64,000 nucleotides of DNA from Luzula sylvatica (GCA_946800325.1 OX326956.1:44539552-44603551), one strand, 5' to 3'; shown: positions 22,190-34,549, numbered from the stretch's first letter. A program made the numbers and translations. The notes: generated by a model not told the origin, from the letters alone.

Positions 22190-22828
22190 CCTCTCTCTTT
22201 GGATACACACCAAGCCAAACGCTCGCCGGGAAAGCAATCAAAGGGAAAAAACCACCGTGCACTGATCGCATCCAGCAGCGACGGTCGCATCGCCGCTGCC
22301 AGCCGTCGCACCCTACTGGACGGTCGGATCACTCGCCGCTGGTTCAACAGGTACCTTTCGAGATCCCTTTTTTGTTACTAGTTAAACGCCAATCAAATCA
22401 GCTAGTTATATTCTTTGATTTCTCGATTTCATGTGCCTCGTGAGAAATTTAGTCTTTGATTAGTGAATCTGGTATCCTGATTATGATAATTTTTCAGATA
22501 TCAAAAGAAATGGTACAGTCTAGTGTGGTTAATTAATTACCAACTGAGAAATCTGAAAGTTGTGTTCTTTTTGGATCTGTGATCTTTTGAGTTATCTAAA
22601 GTGGGATGAAAATATTTTATTTTGTTAACAAAAGGATCTCCGCACTGCATGATAGTCTCTGAATGTTTAATTGATTATTTTTGCAGATGCAATGGTGTTG
22701 CTTTCTAGAAGCCTTTCGACACACCCTATAACTACCCTTTCTACTATATTTATAACTCGTTAAAACAGAGCTATCCAATTTTGATTTCATTAAATTCGAA
22801 ATAACCGAAAATAGGAAGTATAAAAGAA
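22190..22828 (+). promoter_or_regulatory. Spliced 5' leader of the apyrase gene with a uORF
   Basis: The leader exon is GC-richer and ends GGTTCAACAG at 22350, followed by GTACCTTTCG; the matching acceptor is TTTTTGCAG at 22686. Removing 22351-22686 joins the leader to the coding exon. The second leader exon begins with ATG at once, opening a 14-codon uORF (22687-22731, MQWCCFLEAFRHTL) about 98 bp before the main ATG. The splice model is inferred from sequence signals. Confidence 0.55.
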
Positions 22829-24901
22829 ATGAGGCATTCTACATCTGTCCAAGAGCTACCCACATTTTCAATACCCGAACCGGCAGAGAGAGAATCAGAT
22901 CCAACAACAACACCTTTAAGAACCATAAAATCTGGAATCGCTTCTAGTTTTTCAAAAGAGAGAAATTCCCCTCGCACCCCTACAAGACGTAAAATTTGCA
23001 TTCGAGCTGCTCTATGCACAATTTCCCTCCTCTCTATACTCTTCTTAATTTATTTCTTCTCAGGGTATTTCGGTAATTTCCTCTCCAAACAAGGCTCTGA
23101 ATATTACGTAATTCTAGACTGCGGTAGCACCGGTACGAGAGTATATGTATACGAGTGGTCTGTAATCAATTCAAACAAAGGGAAAAAAGGGCTACCAATT
23201 TCGATAAAATCTTTACCAAAAACCCCATTGGAAATTTCAAATTCGCAAAAAAGCGGGCGAGCGTACCAAAGAATGGAAACCGAGCCAGGTTTCGACAAAC
23301 TGGTACGAAACGAAACGGGTTTAAAAGCTGCTATAGACCCGTTATTATCTTGGGCCGAGAAACAAATCCCCAAGCATGCTCATCAAAGCACTTCAATATT
23401 TCTTTACGCCACTGGAGGGGTTCGGAAGCTTCCAGGCCCAGACTCGGATTGGATTCTGAATAAATCATGGGCAATTTTGAAAAATTCTTCTTTTTCTTGT
23501 AGTCGAGATCGAGTCAAAATCATAAATGGAATTGAAGAAGCTTATTATGGATGGATCGCTTTGAATCAATTTAAAGGTACTCTCGGAAACCCTAACCCTA
23601 ATTCGATTAACACATTTGGGTCTCTCGATTTGGGGGGTTCTTCTTTGCAAGTTACATTCGAGACTCACGAACCACGCCTAGATGATACGCCCGTTAGTTT
23701 GCAGATCGGGCCCGTTACGCACCAATTAACAGCTTATTCTTTATCGGGTTATGGTTTAAACGATGCTTTCGACAAATCCGTGGCTTATATTGCAAACAAA
23801 AATGGAGGAAATTCTCAAAATAATGGAAAAATTCAAATTAATCACCCGTGTTTACATACCGGCTATAAAGAGGATTATACATGCTCTTATTGCAATAAAG
23901 GAATTAAATTAATCGAATTAGTTGGCAACCCTAATTATGAAGAATGTACCGAACTCGCTAAAATTTCGGTGAATAGATCTAATTGGGATAACTCGACTTT
24001 AGAAGGACTAGACTGCAAAAAATCCCCATGCGCTTTACCTCCAAATTTACCTCGACCAAGCGGCGAATTCTTTGCATTATCGGGATTTTACGTGGTATTT
24101 AAATTTTTCAATTTGACCCCCGAAGCGACTCTTTCTGATGTTTTGGAAAAAGGCAAGGACTTTTGCGCAAAACCGTGGGAAATTGCAAAATCGAGCGTGG
24201 CTCCACAACCATTTATAGAGCAATATTGCTTTAGAGCCCCTTATATAACCTCTCTATTAAGAGAAGGTTTGCAAATAATGGACTCTCAAGTTGTTATCGG
24301 GTCGGGTAGTCTCACATGGACACTTGGCGTCGCGTTATTGGAGGCCGGTCAAACTCTTTCTTCTGGATTGGAATCTCAAGTGTTATATAGTAGGTTGTTG
24401 GTAAACCCTTATTCGGTGTGGGTTCTTCTTTTGGTTTCGGGTGTTCTCGTATTTTGCGCGGTTTTGTGCATCAGGAATTCTAGAACCTTCCGGAAGAATA
24501 TCTTTTATTTGCCTTTGTTTAGGAAGAATAATGCATCGGGATCCGTGCGTGGTGGTGTCAACAATCCGTTCAACTTGCATTTATGGAGCCCCATTAGCTC
24601 AGGTAATTATGATTAAATTACAAAAACGCCCTTCATCGTGGCTAATTTAATTTTTTTATTAGGTGAGAAGTTGCCATTGAGTCCAACGGTAAACGGGTCA
24701 GGTCCGCACTCGTTTAACAGTATGGTTCAATTAAGCGAATTTGCGAACCCGGTTTCGGTATCGCATAGTTATTCGGCAGGGAGTTTGGGTCAAATGCAAT
24801 ATGCGGTGAAATGGGGGCAATCGACGCTTCAGAGCCGTAGATCTCAATCCAGAGAAGATCTCAGCTCTTCATTGGCCGATCTTCATGTCACCAAGGTTTA
24901 A
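22829..24901 (+). CDS. APY7: Apyrase 7-like NTPase (GDA1/CD39 family)
   Basis: Ectonucleoside tri/diphosphatase of the GDA1/CD39 family, acting on NTP/NDP in the endomembrane lumen or outside the cell. Two coding exons, 22829-24602 and 24663-24901, give 2013 nt, 670 residues. An N-terminal signal anchor (about 56-83) and a second helix (529-549) bracket the catalytic domain. Apyrase conserved regions: ACR1 DCGSTGTR (97-104), ACR2 ATGGVR (194-199), ACR3 GIEEAYYGW (234-242), ACR4 DLGGSSLQV (267-275), ACR5 GSGSLTWTLG (491-500). These diverge from the usual DAGSTGTR and DLGGGS in the way the APY6/APY7 branch does. The long Ser-rich cytosolic tail ending LHVTKV points to APY7 rather than APY6. If the short intron were retained the protein would stop after SGNYD, losing the tail. 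Confidence 0.92.
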
Positions 24902-25329
24902 TTGAATTTAATCGCTTAGCCTTTTTTATTTTTATTTTTTTATTTTACTCGGTTTAGTTGATTACAATACACCATTTTGTTGTTGTTCTTTGTGAAAATG
25001 GAAAGGCAAATCCTAATTTGTTGCAATGATATAATACGATACAACCGTGTTTTTTTTCACGAATGAATGGTGCAAGGAAATGGTAGTGTATATATGCGTT
25101 ACGAGTTACATTTGTTACAATTTATATTTTGGAGATCAATTTTGTAATCAAAGTCGGAAACATAATAATATTATTGTTTACGGGATTTTATGTCCTATTT
25201 TGTTTAGTTTCATCTTTTTTTGTATGTTATCGAATCAACATAATAATGTATTTTTTACGATATCCTTGTAATTAGTGATCAAATTTCACATAAAATAAAG
25301 AGCAAAAACAAGAAAAATGAGACGACATC
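24902..25329. other. 3' region of the apyrase gene
   Basis: AT-rich, T-rich sequence that should include the polyadenylation site. The open frame at 25047-25271 is low-complexity and unsupported. Confidence 0.5.
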
Positions 25330-25641
25330 ATCGGTATACTTTCTTCAATCTTATTTTTTCAATCTGCATTTCCTCTAACATCTTGTCGGCTTTCATTTTC
25401 TTCTGATTAAGTACATCTATGAGTCCTTGAAATGCATTTTTAACAATATGGACTCTCATTACGGTCTCGGCTACTTCTCAAAGAGTGTTTCAACCGTCTT
25501 CATCAACTCGTTAATTTTTCCAAAGAGTTAATTTAATCTGAAGAGTCGAGATCTTGTTGGATCACAATACTTCGTGTGATTTTGTCCCGAAAACTCGACC
25601 ACAAGCCATTGATTGTGTTCAGCGATCTTAGATAGAGTAAC
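25330..25641 (-). pseudogene. Decayed last exon of an AAA-ATPase
   Basis: Read on the - strand from an AG acceptor at 25642, it begins GTTACTCTATCT, the same 12 bases as the last exon of gene A, then LVVEF in place of the LWSSC region. It later shows GTAGCCGAGACCGTAATGAG, matching the IAEALMR region of genes A and B, and a Lys/Glu-rich end. The central nucleotide-sensing part is largely missing and frameshifts are present. The earlier exons are not found. It is a third, older member of the AAA-ATPase cluster. Confidence 0.65.
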
Positions 25642-26835
25642 CTAATTTTATCAACACAAAAATAATAATGAGTAAATTGTACAAATATAAAACATATCAT
25701 ATATGAAATTCCACATGATTTCGCGTTTGCCTCTACAAAATCTTAAAATATCGTGCATAGCCCTCTAAAATATGAAATATCATGAGTACCCTGCAAAGGA
25801 AAAAACACACATAGCTTTCTTTGTGGATATCCCAAAATACCTTCACCCAATTATTTTTTAATTTATGCATGAATAAGCGAGAAAAACTGTAACTAACGCA
25901 TTGCTTTGACAAGTTAGGATAGAAGTATTGATGATATTTCTTATGTTTTATATGTTTTTTAGGTATATGAGATATTTCGAGATTAAGTTATAAGCGAAAT
26001 TGGTCCTTACATACTAGGGCAAAGAATCTATTTATGCATACACGCGTCCCATCAATTTAACACAAAAAATTTGTTCGTGTATAATAGTGATTTTATTTGA
26101 GCATGATTAACAGCAAATAGTTTGAAGATAAATCAATTTAACTCAAAGATCAAAAACAGACATCAAGATATTAGAGTGACGACTCAAAGAATTATGTACC
26201 GTGTTATAAAAGACTAGAAGATACAAGAATGAAACACCGAGATGACATATGAAGATACGAAGAAGTCGAAAAAGAAATGACGATCGAGATCTCGAACATT
26301 TCAACGAGTTGGATCTTCATAAAAACTTCACAAAAATCACTTCACATTGTCCAATGTTTTATGAAACTAAATTCATTCGGCTTAAAACATATTTTACGAA
26401 ATTTTAAAACTACAACTTGTGCAATTATGGGAACTCGAGTTCCAGTACCACTTCGGTTCGAACGGAATGAATAATTAGTCCGAATGAATGGACTCGCGAG
26501 TTCAATTTTTTTGCAAAACAACTAGTTGATTTGACGGTCAGTTCGAATTCCATTCGAACGAATTGAACTGCAACAGTTGAGAGGACATCCTGCGTAGGAA
26601 ATCTAAAAATATAGAGGGATTTTCATAATTTTCAGAAAAAATAGGTTATTTTGAAGAATTCCTCATTTAAATATGCGTAGGAAATAACGAGTCGCATTAT
26701 CTATAACCTATAAATAAAACTTTTAGTGACGACTAGTACTACGTACGGCCCGTCCCTAATAAGATTATGACAATATGTCATTTTTTTTCCAAATTGTATA
26801 CTTTAGTTATTTATTTGAATATAACGGTGTTTTTC
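25642..26835. other. Spacer with foldback-arm relics and TTCGAACGAA motifs
   Basis: At 25690-25800 there is one arm related to the MITE at 14963-15343. At 26445-26565 there are scattered TTCGAACG/CCATTCGAACGAATT motifs related to the LTR palindromes of copia copy 1. No gene seen; the frame at 26277-26474 is not supported. Confidence 0.5.
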
Positions 26836-26850
26836 AATAACTTGTGTAAA

Positions 26851-27409
26851 TTACGAGGCTGCGCTGCCCATGACAGCCATGTTCTATCTTTTTTTGGTCG
26901 AAATTACGAGGCTGCGCTGCCGTGTTAGTCAGTTCTCTTGTTATGGTCGACGACGCCCCTTTACAGTTCTCGAAGATGACGGCTCAGACTCTTCTTTCTC
27001 TTGTTTGTTTCGCTTCAGTAGATTTTACTCTTTCGACGGTTCATTCGCCAAAGGTACTGCATTTTTCTTCCTCTCTGTGAAGGGCAAAGTCAAAGTCCCG
27101 AGCAATTAGGCAGCAATTTTGTGGCAATTGATTTGCTTGTTCTTTGGCGATTTCAGAAGTATTCTCTGTTTCTTTCTTTGTGGGTTGTAATACTTTCTCG
27201 AGTGATGTTGCCAGAGGAGAGCAAATTGCTACAAGGGTTCTTAACCGAGCGTCGAGTGATCATCTTTTCCGTGGTTACTTAGTTCATGTCTAATGTTTGG
27301 CTAGGAATTATAATGATGCAAGTCTGTAAGGTATTCATTCTAAGAAACTTCTAGTTTAATGCAAATTCGAGAGAGGCTATCGCCTCCCCCTTCAAAAAAA
27401 TAAAAAATA
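26851..27409 (+). mobile_element. Retroposed sequence with poly(A)-like tail and 15-bp target duplication
   Basis: A 15-bp exact direct repeat, AATAACTTGTGTAAA, lies at 26836-26850 and 27410-27424. The insert ends in an A-rich tail (TTCAAAAAAATAAAAAATAA), so it was copied from RNA by LINE machinery on the + strand. The body is not AT-rich, unlike its surroundings, and carries an internal direct repeat ATTACGAGGCTGCGCTGCC. I do not recognise the source transcript; the 26870-27109 frame has no known domain. It could be a processed pseudogene or a SINE. Confidence 0.78.
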
Positions 27410-27498
27410 AATAACTTGTGTAAAATATTATTATAACGAGTTCAAACGAAACAACATTTCGGGCAACCCACAAGAACCCTCCCAGTAACTAAATACTT

Positions 27499-28471
27499 CT
27501 ATTGAGCAACCCCTTCTTCACTGATCACCTCTTGAATCTCATTTCTCAATCCATCATTCTCTTCATTCTTTTTACCCTCAATGATCTCTTTTTCCTTCGT
27601 ATGAAGTAGCTTCATTACGCCCTTAAGCGCAATTTCCACGTCATCACTCCGCATCAAAGCCTCGGCTATTTCTGCGGGCGTAACCTCAACTCTCTTAATC
27701 AAATCCTCGATCTCTTCGAAGAGAGAGTGATCTTCAATAGCGTGATAATTGTATGCTAAAATCCTAAACCCTGCTGAGTCGCAAAATCCCATATGTATAT
27801 GCATGTCCATTCTCCCCGATCTAAGAAGAGCTGGGTCCAGCTTTTCTTTGTAGTTCGTCGTGAAGATTATTATTCTTTCGTCTCCACAACTCGACCACAA
27901 ACCATCGACAAAATTTAAAATACCAGATAGAGTAACCTGCAAAAATTTCAATTGATTAATTAAAATCATAATATCTTATAACAGTTAAGCGTAATGATGT
28001 ATATTTTCTAATCATGACTGACACGTGTTTTTAAAACTTATTGTAACAACCAAATCAATTAAAATATCAAATCATAAATATGTTAAATATTAAGATCTCT
28101 TGATTAACACGAGTCGTTGCGGAGAAATCCAACAATTTCCTAACAGTCATCATAAGATGAGGGATATTTTGATTCAAATAAATTATTTAATTAAAATATT
28201 AGTTTTAACTGTGATATAAAAGTCAAAATATTCAATTTAATTTGCGAGGATCAAAACAAGACAAAAAATTTAGAATTTCGAGAGTTCTTTCAAATATTTA
28301 GAAATGTTAGGGGGTATTATAAAATGAGAGCATATATGGTGCCCTCCAGTTTTCCTCGGTCATTGCTGATTGAATCAGCATGACGTGGACTATCAATACT
28401 GGGGGCTGCAAAGATTCTCCAAAAAAAAAACCTGTGCATTAACAGACTCGTGACTTCTCTCTCTTCCCGTC

Positions 28472-28531
<60 letters not shown>

Positions 28532-31500
28532 TCCATTAATGACGATTAATGGCGTTGGGGCGATTAATGGCGATTTTCTTCGTGCTTGCTCTCTCGTCGC
28601 GAGCACGAACTTTGTGATACAGGAGGCTGCAAAGAGACGACACACACGAAACACACCACAACACACACACGACACACACTAGAACTTGAAACCCTAGCCG
28701 AAAAATCCGACACCCCAACGCAGCTCGCCCGGAAAACCCTAGTTGAGAGACCGACGCTCCAATGCAGAAGACGCATGGAGCTGGCGATGGCCAGAAACTG
28801 AAAATCCTAGCTCATGACGCAAAAGATGATGCAGAAATTGACTGGTACACTTCGAGTTCGCGGTTAATGCGGGGATACTGGTACACTTCGATTTCCAGTG
28901 AGTGAATTAACAGGTAATTGGTTTGGTCGATTTTCATTGCTTAACTGAATTAATTAGTTAATTGGTCGATTTTCAGTGCTTAATTGGTCGATTAACTGGT
29001 AATGCAAATTAGTTAATTGGGGAGGCTCCTCTCTCGCTAAGTTCTGCCTTTCTCGTTGAGTTCTGGCTTCAATTGGCAGGGGAAAGTGACTGAGGTACCA
29101 GACGACTACTGGTACGGCTTCGATTGAGTTAATATGGTGCCCCGACGCAGAAATCCGGATTTAATTTCTGGTACGCTTCGATTAACGACGCAAAAATCCG
29201 GTGCCCCGACGCTTCGATTACTGGTACGCTTCGATTGGCGACTGGTACGCTTCGATTACTGGTACGCTCTGATTAAGTACTGGTACCAGATTTAATTTCT
29301 TTTTTTTATTGTTTTGAATTGACTTTGGATGCGTAATGGGTTTTTTTGTGATTTTTTTTGTTAATGCAGGGGCTAAATTGGAATATCGGTACTCGTACGC
29401 TTCGATTACTGGTACCAGGCAATGCTTCGATTACTTCGATCGGCTTCGATTGAGGATTGGTGGATGCGGTGGTGCAGGATGGAATTGGCGGCGAGTTTGC
29501 GAGTTGGGTTAGCTTCGATTTTGCAGGATGGAATTGGATGCGGTGGTACCAGTATTGGTTAATGATGTTTATGGAATTGGTTAATAGTATTGGTTAATAG
29601 TATTGGTTAATAGTATTGGTAAATAATTGGTTAATTTGTAATAATGATTTTAATAATGATTTTGTATTAATAATGATTTTTGTTAATTGTGTTAATAATG
29701 ATTTTAAGAATGAATTTTGTTAATATGTAATAATGATTTTTGTGTGTTAATTGTATTAATAAGGATTGTGTGTGTTAATAACTATTGTGTGAAATAATAA
29801 TGATATTTTGAAATAATTAATAACGGAACAGATTTTTGTTAATTGAATTTGTTTATTGAATTAGTTGATTAGTTCATTTGTGTTAATTGTCGATTGAAAA
29901 TAATTAACAATTAATGATTAGTTCATTTGTATTAATAAGAATTTTGTACACACTTTTTTGTGTTAATTAATTTAGTGTATTCTTGTATTAATATTTTTTC
30001 CAGATTAGAAAAGTTTCGACATTTAATTAATGGAATCATTTTTGTTAATTGAATTAATTTTATTAATTAAATATTAGTCATAACATAATTTTATTAATTT
30101 CGTTATTTTAATTGTGTTGTTAATTTGTTTTGTTAATTGAAATGATTTTATTAACCGTTAATTGAAAATGATTATGTGGAATTTCAGATAATTAATAAAT
30201 AGATTTCGTTAATTACCATTTTTTGGGATATATGTTTGCAATTATTAATAACAAAATTTTATTAATTTCGTTAATTAAATTGTGTTGTTAATTTGTTTTG
30301 TTAATTGAAATGAATTAATTAACCAACAATACAAAGGTAGTTTGAATGAGTGGGAAATTTGAATGTAAAATGGGGGAAATTTTGAATGTAAATTGGGGTT
30401 TCCAGTCAATACAAAGCCCTCATGACAATTGACATAGGTGACTCAATCATCTGGGGAATTTGAGGGGCATAGTATAATTATCCTTATAAAATATTCAGAA
30501 AATTTGTGGTGGTTTTGATAATATTTTTCTTATTTCAGTAAGTATATTGATATTGATTACCTTGCTATCATCATCATTAGGGGAATTCTCGTCTTTATTT
30601 GTCTTCTTCTCCTTCTCCTTCTCCTTCTCTCTGCGTTGCAAATCCGCGGAGCAATCTATATCCTCAATAACAAGAATGGATCTACTGCTCGTATTAATCA
30701 AGAGAGACCTCAAAATGGCGTTCGAACTAACCTCAGTCAACTCCAAGTCATATATATCAAACCTAAGAAAATTGGCCATGGCAGCAATCAAGGTCGATTT
30801 CCCAGTTCCAGGAGGTCCGTAGAGCAAGTACCCTCTCTTCCATGCCTTTCCAATTCGTTTGTAATACTCTTTTCTTTGAATAAATCGAGTCAAATCATCG
30901 ATTAGAGATTGCTTCTTCTCTTCATTCATGGCAACGGATGCGAAAATAGCTGGGTGGCGGAGTTTGACGGGGGTCCAGCACTCGTTCTCATTGTTCGTGT
31001 AGAGCTTTAGGGTTTTCACCTGGTTTCTGATTGCCTTTGCTCGATCCAGGACGTATGGGAGATAGGATTTAATGGCCAGATCCTTATACTTTTTGTGGAG
31101 ATCCAGCTCGAAGTATTTGACCTCGGATGGTCCTCGGTTTTGGAAGAAGAAACGACGCCTTCCTCTGTTTCTGTAGCCTGCATGGCGAAACATTTGTATA
31201 TGTACTTCTTCATTATCGTGATGTGATTTAGTTAGAACATTTAAATACTAATAAAAAATAAGATGAAAATTAATAATTGAGAAGTCAAATCAAGCTTATA
31301 TTTAAATATTTAAATCCCTGCTTTGAAAAATAATCAAATAAAACAGAGTAGTATGTTACGAATTTTTTATTTCCTCTGATATTTTGTAGTTATATACGTA
31401 ATCATTTCAAAATCAAGTATATAATTTTCTCTGCTCATACCAGAACTCTGATTAGTTTCGCGAATGGCAACACGCCAAGTGAATTTGACTCCATTGAAGA

Positions 31501-31897
31501 AGTCAACAACCTCTTCTCCTCGATCAATCGTGACTTGCACAGCTTCAGATCTGACTTCGGCACTATCAGGATCGTCGCCAGTGGTTTCGTCGTCATCATA
31601 AGGGACATTAACCCGAAGCCTCCGAGCTGTGGATGCACTCGGCACGACACAGGTGCTAATATATGTCTCGGCAGCCTTATACATTCGATTTGGGGATAAA
31701 CCATCGGATTCCTCCACTATAATTGTGATTTGATTGGAGAATCGGTAGAGAAAACCAGAGAAGGCAGAGAGGATTTGGTCTTGTACTGATGAAGGGACGA
31801 ATTGGCGAATGAAGAAGACTGATGCGGCTGCTGACGTTGCGGCCGAGATGATCAAAGCCCTGGTCGTCGTCGAGGAGGCGTCTGTGCTGGTAGCCAT
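27499..31897 (-). CDS. AAA-ATPase gene A (BCS1/OM66-like, At3g50940 type)
   Basis: Membrane-anchored AAA-ATPase of the plant BCS1-like group, related to the stress-induced outer mitochondrial membrane protein OM66; such proteins form ring ATPases. Three exons: 31897-31441, 31177-30561 and 27936-27499, 1512 nt, 503 residues. An N-terminal helix (about 14-33), the AAA-associated N-domain (about 30-150), Walker A GPPGTGKST (273-281), Walker B ILVIEDID (320-327), a charged linker KEKEKEKK, and the sensor/second region of homology in exon 3. In that motif the usual LLRPGRMD reads LLRSGRMD. Intron 2 is 2624 bp, against 231 bp in gene B, because of a Mutator-like insertion (28326-30483) that leaves the splice sites intact. 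The C-terminus is Glu/Lys-rich. Confidence 0.93.
28477..28526. repeat. (CT)n microsatellite
   Basis: Pure CT run inside the Mutator-like element. It creates spurious Arg-Glu open frames on the - strand. Confidence 0.95.
29160..29300 (+). repeat. Tandem CTGGTACGCTTCGATT units
   Basis: Several direct copies of a 16-17 bp unit, some adjacent and some interrupted, within the Mutator-like element; single copies extend to 28850 and 29410. No function assigned. Confidence 0.75.
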
Positions 31898-33683
31898 GGA
31901 CAGAGAGAGAGAAAAGTCTGATGAGAGGGTACTCTCAGTCAGTGGAGAGAACAACGATTTTATACACCAAGAAATCTTACCACGCAAGCTTATCCGTACC
32001 CTATCAAATTTCCAAAGACGCCCTCTACCATGCCCCCTCGTTTCCACAACCCCCCCCCCCCCACCCACCCACTTTCATGATACAAATATCAAAGCAATTA
32101 ATCCCTTATTATCTTCATCTTAATTAACGGTTAATTCTTATTTATTAATAATTGAATATTTTTAGTTAATTTTTAAACTATGGCGATCTTAATTACGTAT
32201 TAAAATTTTAATAATCATGAATTAATTGTTAATTAACTTTGCTAATGATGAATTAATTGGGAGATCAGGATAGTACGGAGGAAATGAGGAGAAAAATAGA
32301 ATATTTCTAAGATTTATTTGTATCTTTGACTAATTACTTTCTTTGGCTTTGGAAAAAGATGGGACCCATAACATAACGTAATTGATTACGATATACATTG
32401 ACCCATATAATAGAATATTCCTAAGATTATGATAAATTTTTTTTTTTTTTTTTGTAAACAATGTTCTTGGACTCTATACATTGACACATAACATAACGTA
32501 ATTGATTACAACGACATAGTTGCACATGTCATAATAATTAATCATTATTTTGCACCTATCTTTGAGCTTCATCATGAAATCACACCATCGTGGTTATCAA
32601 TGATTATTGACCATTATATTTTGTGATGTGACTTGATCCTATATATTAATTTTATATTTAATTTTATGAGTCATGTTTCTGTATGATCATTTGTAAGTAT
32701 TAATTTGAACCATTAGAAAGCTAAGAAACTTGATTAAACCAAATTAAAAACGTAAGGGGTTTGATTGACCAAATTAAAAATTTAGAGACTTGATTGGATT
32801 TTTGTTGAAATGTAAATTATGTTACACGGATACTTCAAAAATGCTGAACTATCATGAGGATACAGGTATCCGATACGGATACGGGTGCGATATGTCTCGG
32901 ATACGTATCGGATATGACATGTCGCGTATCTGATTATTTTCATATTTACTTACTTCGGATACAACGGGGGTACGGCAAGATACGGTTGGAGATGCTTCCA
33001 GGATATGGTTAGGATACTTCATTTAGAATATTTCGGACCATTATATATTTGGTCTGTAATATTTTTTAAAAAATTATGTATGATACTTCTAGATTAGTTA
33101 TGTGATATCTAGAATAAATTTATGATACTTTTGTGATATTTGTATTGTTTTGTTGATTTTATTTTATTGTCATAATATTTAATTTAAAAATAGTATGAAT
33201 TTATTATTTAATTAATTATTATTAGTTATTTATATATAGATGTATTCGTATCCGAGAATTTTTAAAAATTGACGTATCGCCATATATGTGTCAGACCGGA
33301 TCGATATCCATATTCGTATTCGTGCAACGTCATATAATGTAAGAGATAAAAATTAGTCTTTTCCAATATATATATATATATATATTAATCCATTGATTTA
33401 CCGTTTATACTCATTTAACGCATATTAATGTGTTGAGTCGGATCTATTTACTTATTTATCATTTATTAATTTAATATTAATTGTTAAAATATTATCTTAT
33501 AATATAATGATGAAATCATAATAATTTATTCATTTAATACTAAAAATGAAACTAAGGAGGCTATATAAAAAATTAGGAAAAATTAGGAAAAAATACAAGC
33601 CAGGCCGGATATCACCTGTCTTTGTTATTAGACTCGGCATCCTCAATGAATTACTATAAGAAGACTTCCGATTTCAGAGATGA
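31898..33683. other. Upstream region of gene A, paralogous to that of gene B
   Basis: From 33000 to 33683 the sequence follows 46990-47600 upstream of gene B (GATTTTATT, CCGGATCGATATCC, CACCTGTCTTTGTTATT and AAGAAGACTTC phrases in the same order). Near 32850-32960 lie GGATACG/GTATCGG repeats that resemble the end of a hAT-like element; gene B's side retains only one end near 47210. A C-run lies at 32049-32060. No gene. Confidence 0.6.
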
Positions 33684-34549
33684 CTAGGAGATTACACGCG
33701 CTTCGCGGCGGTTCTGTTTCATTTGTTTTACCATACACATAATATATACGCATAATATATAGTTATGATTTTTCGGGATCAAATATAAGATTTTGTGAAA
33801 ATAAAAATTATATTGATTAAGGAAGTTTGATAATGACAAAATTATTATATTATTTTTGAATACGACACATTGCGAAATATTTACTTAGTTCTTTAATACA
33901 ACACATACAAAAAAAAATGTCACTATAAAATAATAAAATAGCATGCGTGGACATGAATAAAAATAAAAATCATATGGTATTTTAAATTTTCATATCTAAA
34001 ATTAAGAATAATAACATTGTAAAAGTTCAAAAAAATTATTTGTGTCTAATAAATTTTTTGTTTCATGTTTATTATTGAAAAATATTATATAAGTTACAGA
34101 AATTATTTGTGTTTAGTAAATAAATATCTTTCATTATTTTTTTTTAAAAGATTAACATGAAACTGTTTTAAGTAAAAGTACAAATATAACATAATTGTTT
34201 TAAAAATAATTATTATTATTAGGATGTGCAAATTTTTTTCAATTATAGTCCTAAAAATAATAATAATTAGGATTATAAGTCATTAATGTAATTATATGTA
34301 TTTTTATATTTTTTTTACATAATTGTTTTCATAATTTTAAGTTAGAGAAAAATATTGAATATATGATAATAACATACTTAGTAGTATGTGTAATTTTTTT
34401 CAATTATAGTTTTAAAAATAATAATAATTAGGAAATTTTCTCAAAGTAACCAAGTTAGGAAAGTTAATACCCGAAATAACCAAGTTTTGAACCTAATTCC
34501 CAAAATGTCTTTTGCGGGGTTTGAATATATGATAATAATATACTTAGTA

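Larger units (their letters stand above)
28326..30483. mobile_element. Mutator-like element in intron 2 of gene A, 2158 bp
   Basis: Exact 9-bp duplication TTATAAAAT at 28317-28325 and 30484-30492, the Mutator-type size. Termini GAGAGCATATATGGTGCCC and, inverted, GGATAATTATACTATGCCC are alike. Gene B's corresponding intron lacks the sequence, so this is an insertion after the A/B duplication. No transposase is visible: the inside has a (CT)n run (28477-28526), tandem CTGGTACGCTTCGATT units (29165-29290 and around) and GTTAAT-rich AT sequence. The 28.5-29.1 kb part is GC-richer and could be captured host DNA. Confidence 0.82.

Noticed and set aside
22184..22443. Two overlapping open frames (65 and 85 codons) upstream of the apyrase gene
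   Set aside because: They lie in the predicted leader exon, run into the leader intron and have no domain; read as 5' UTR.
28439..28801. Several open frames in the Mutator-like element, one with Arg-Glu repeats
   Set aside because: They arise from the (CT)n run and CACACA sequence; no transposase motif is present.
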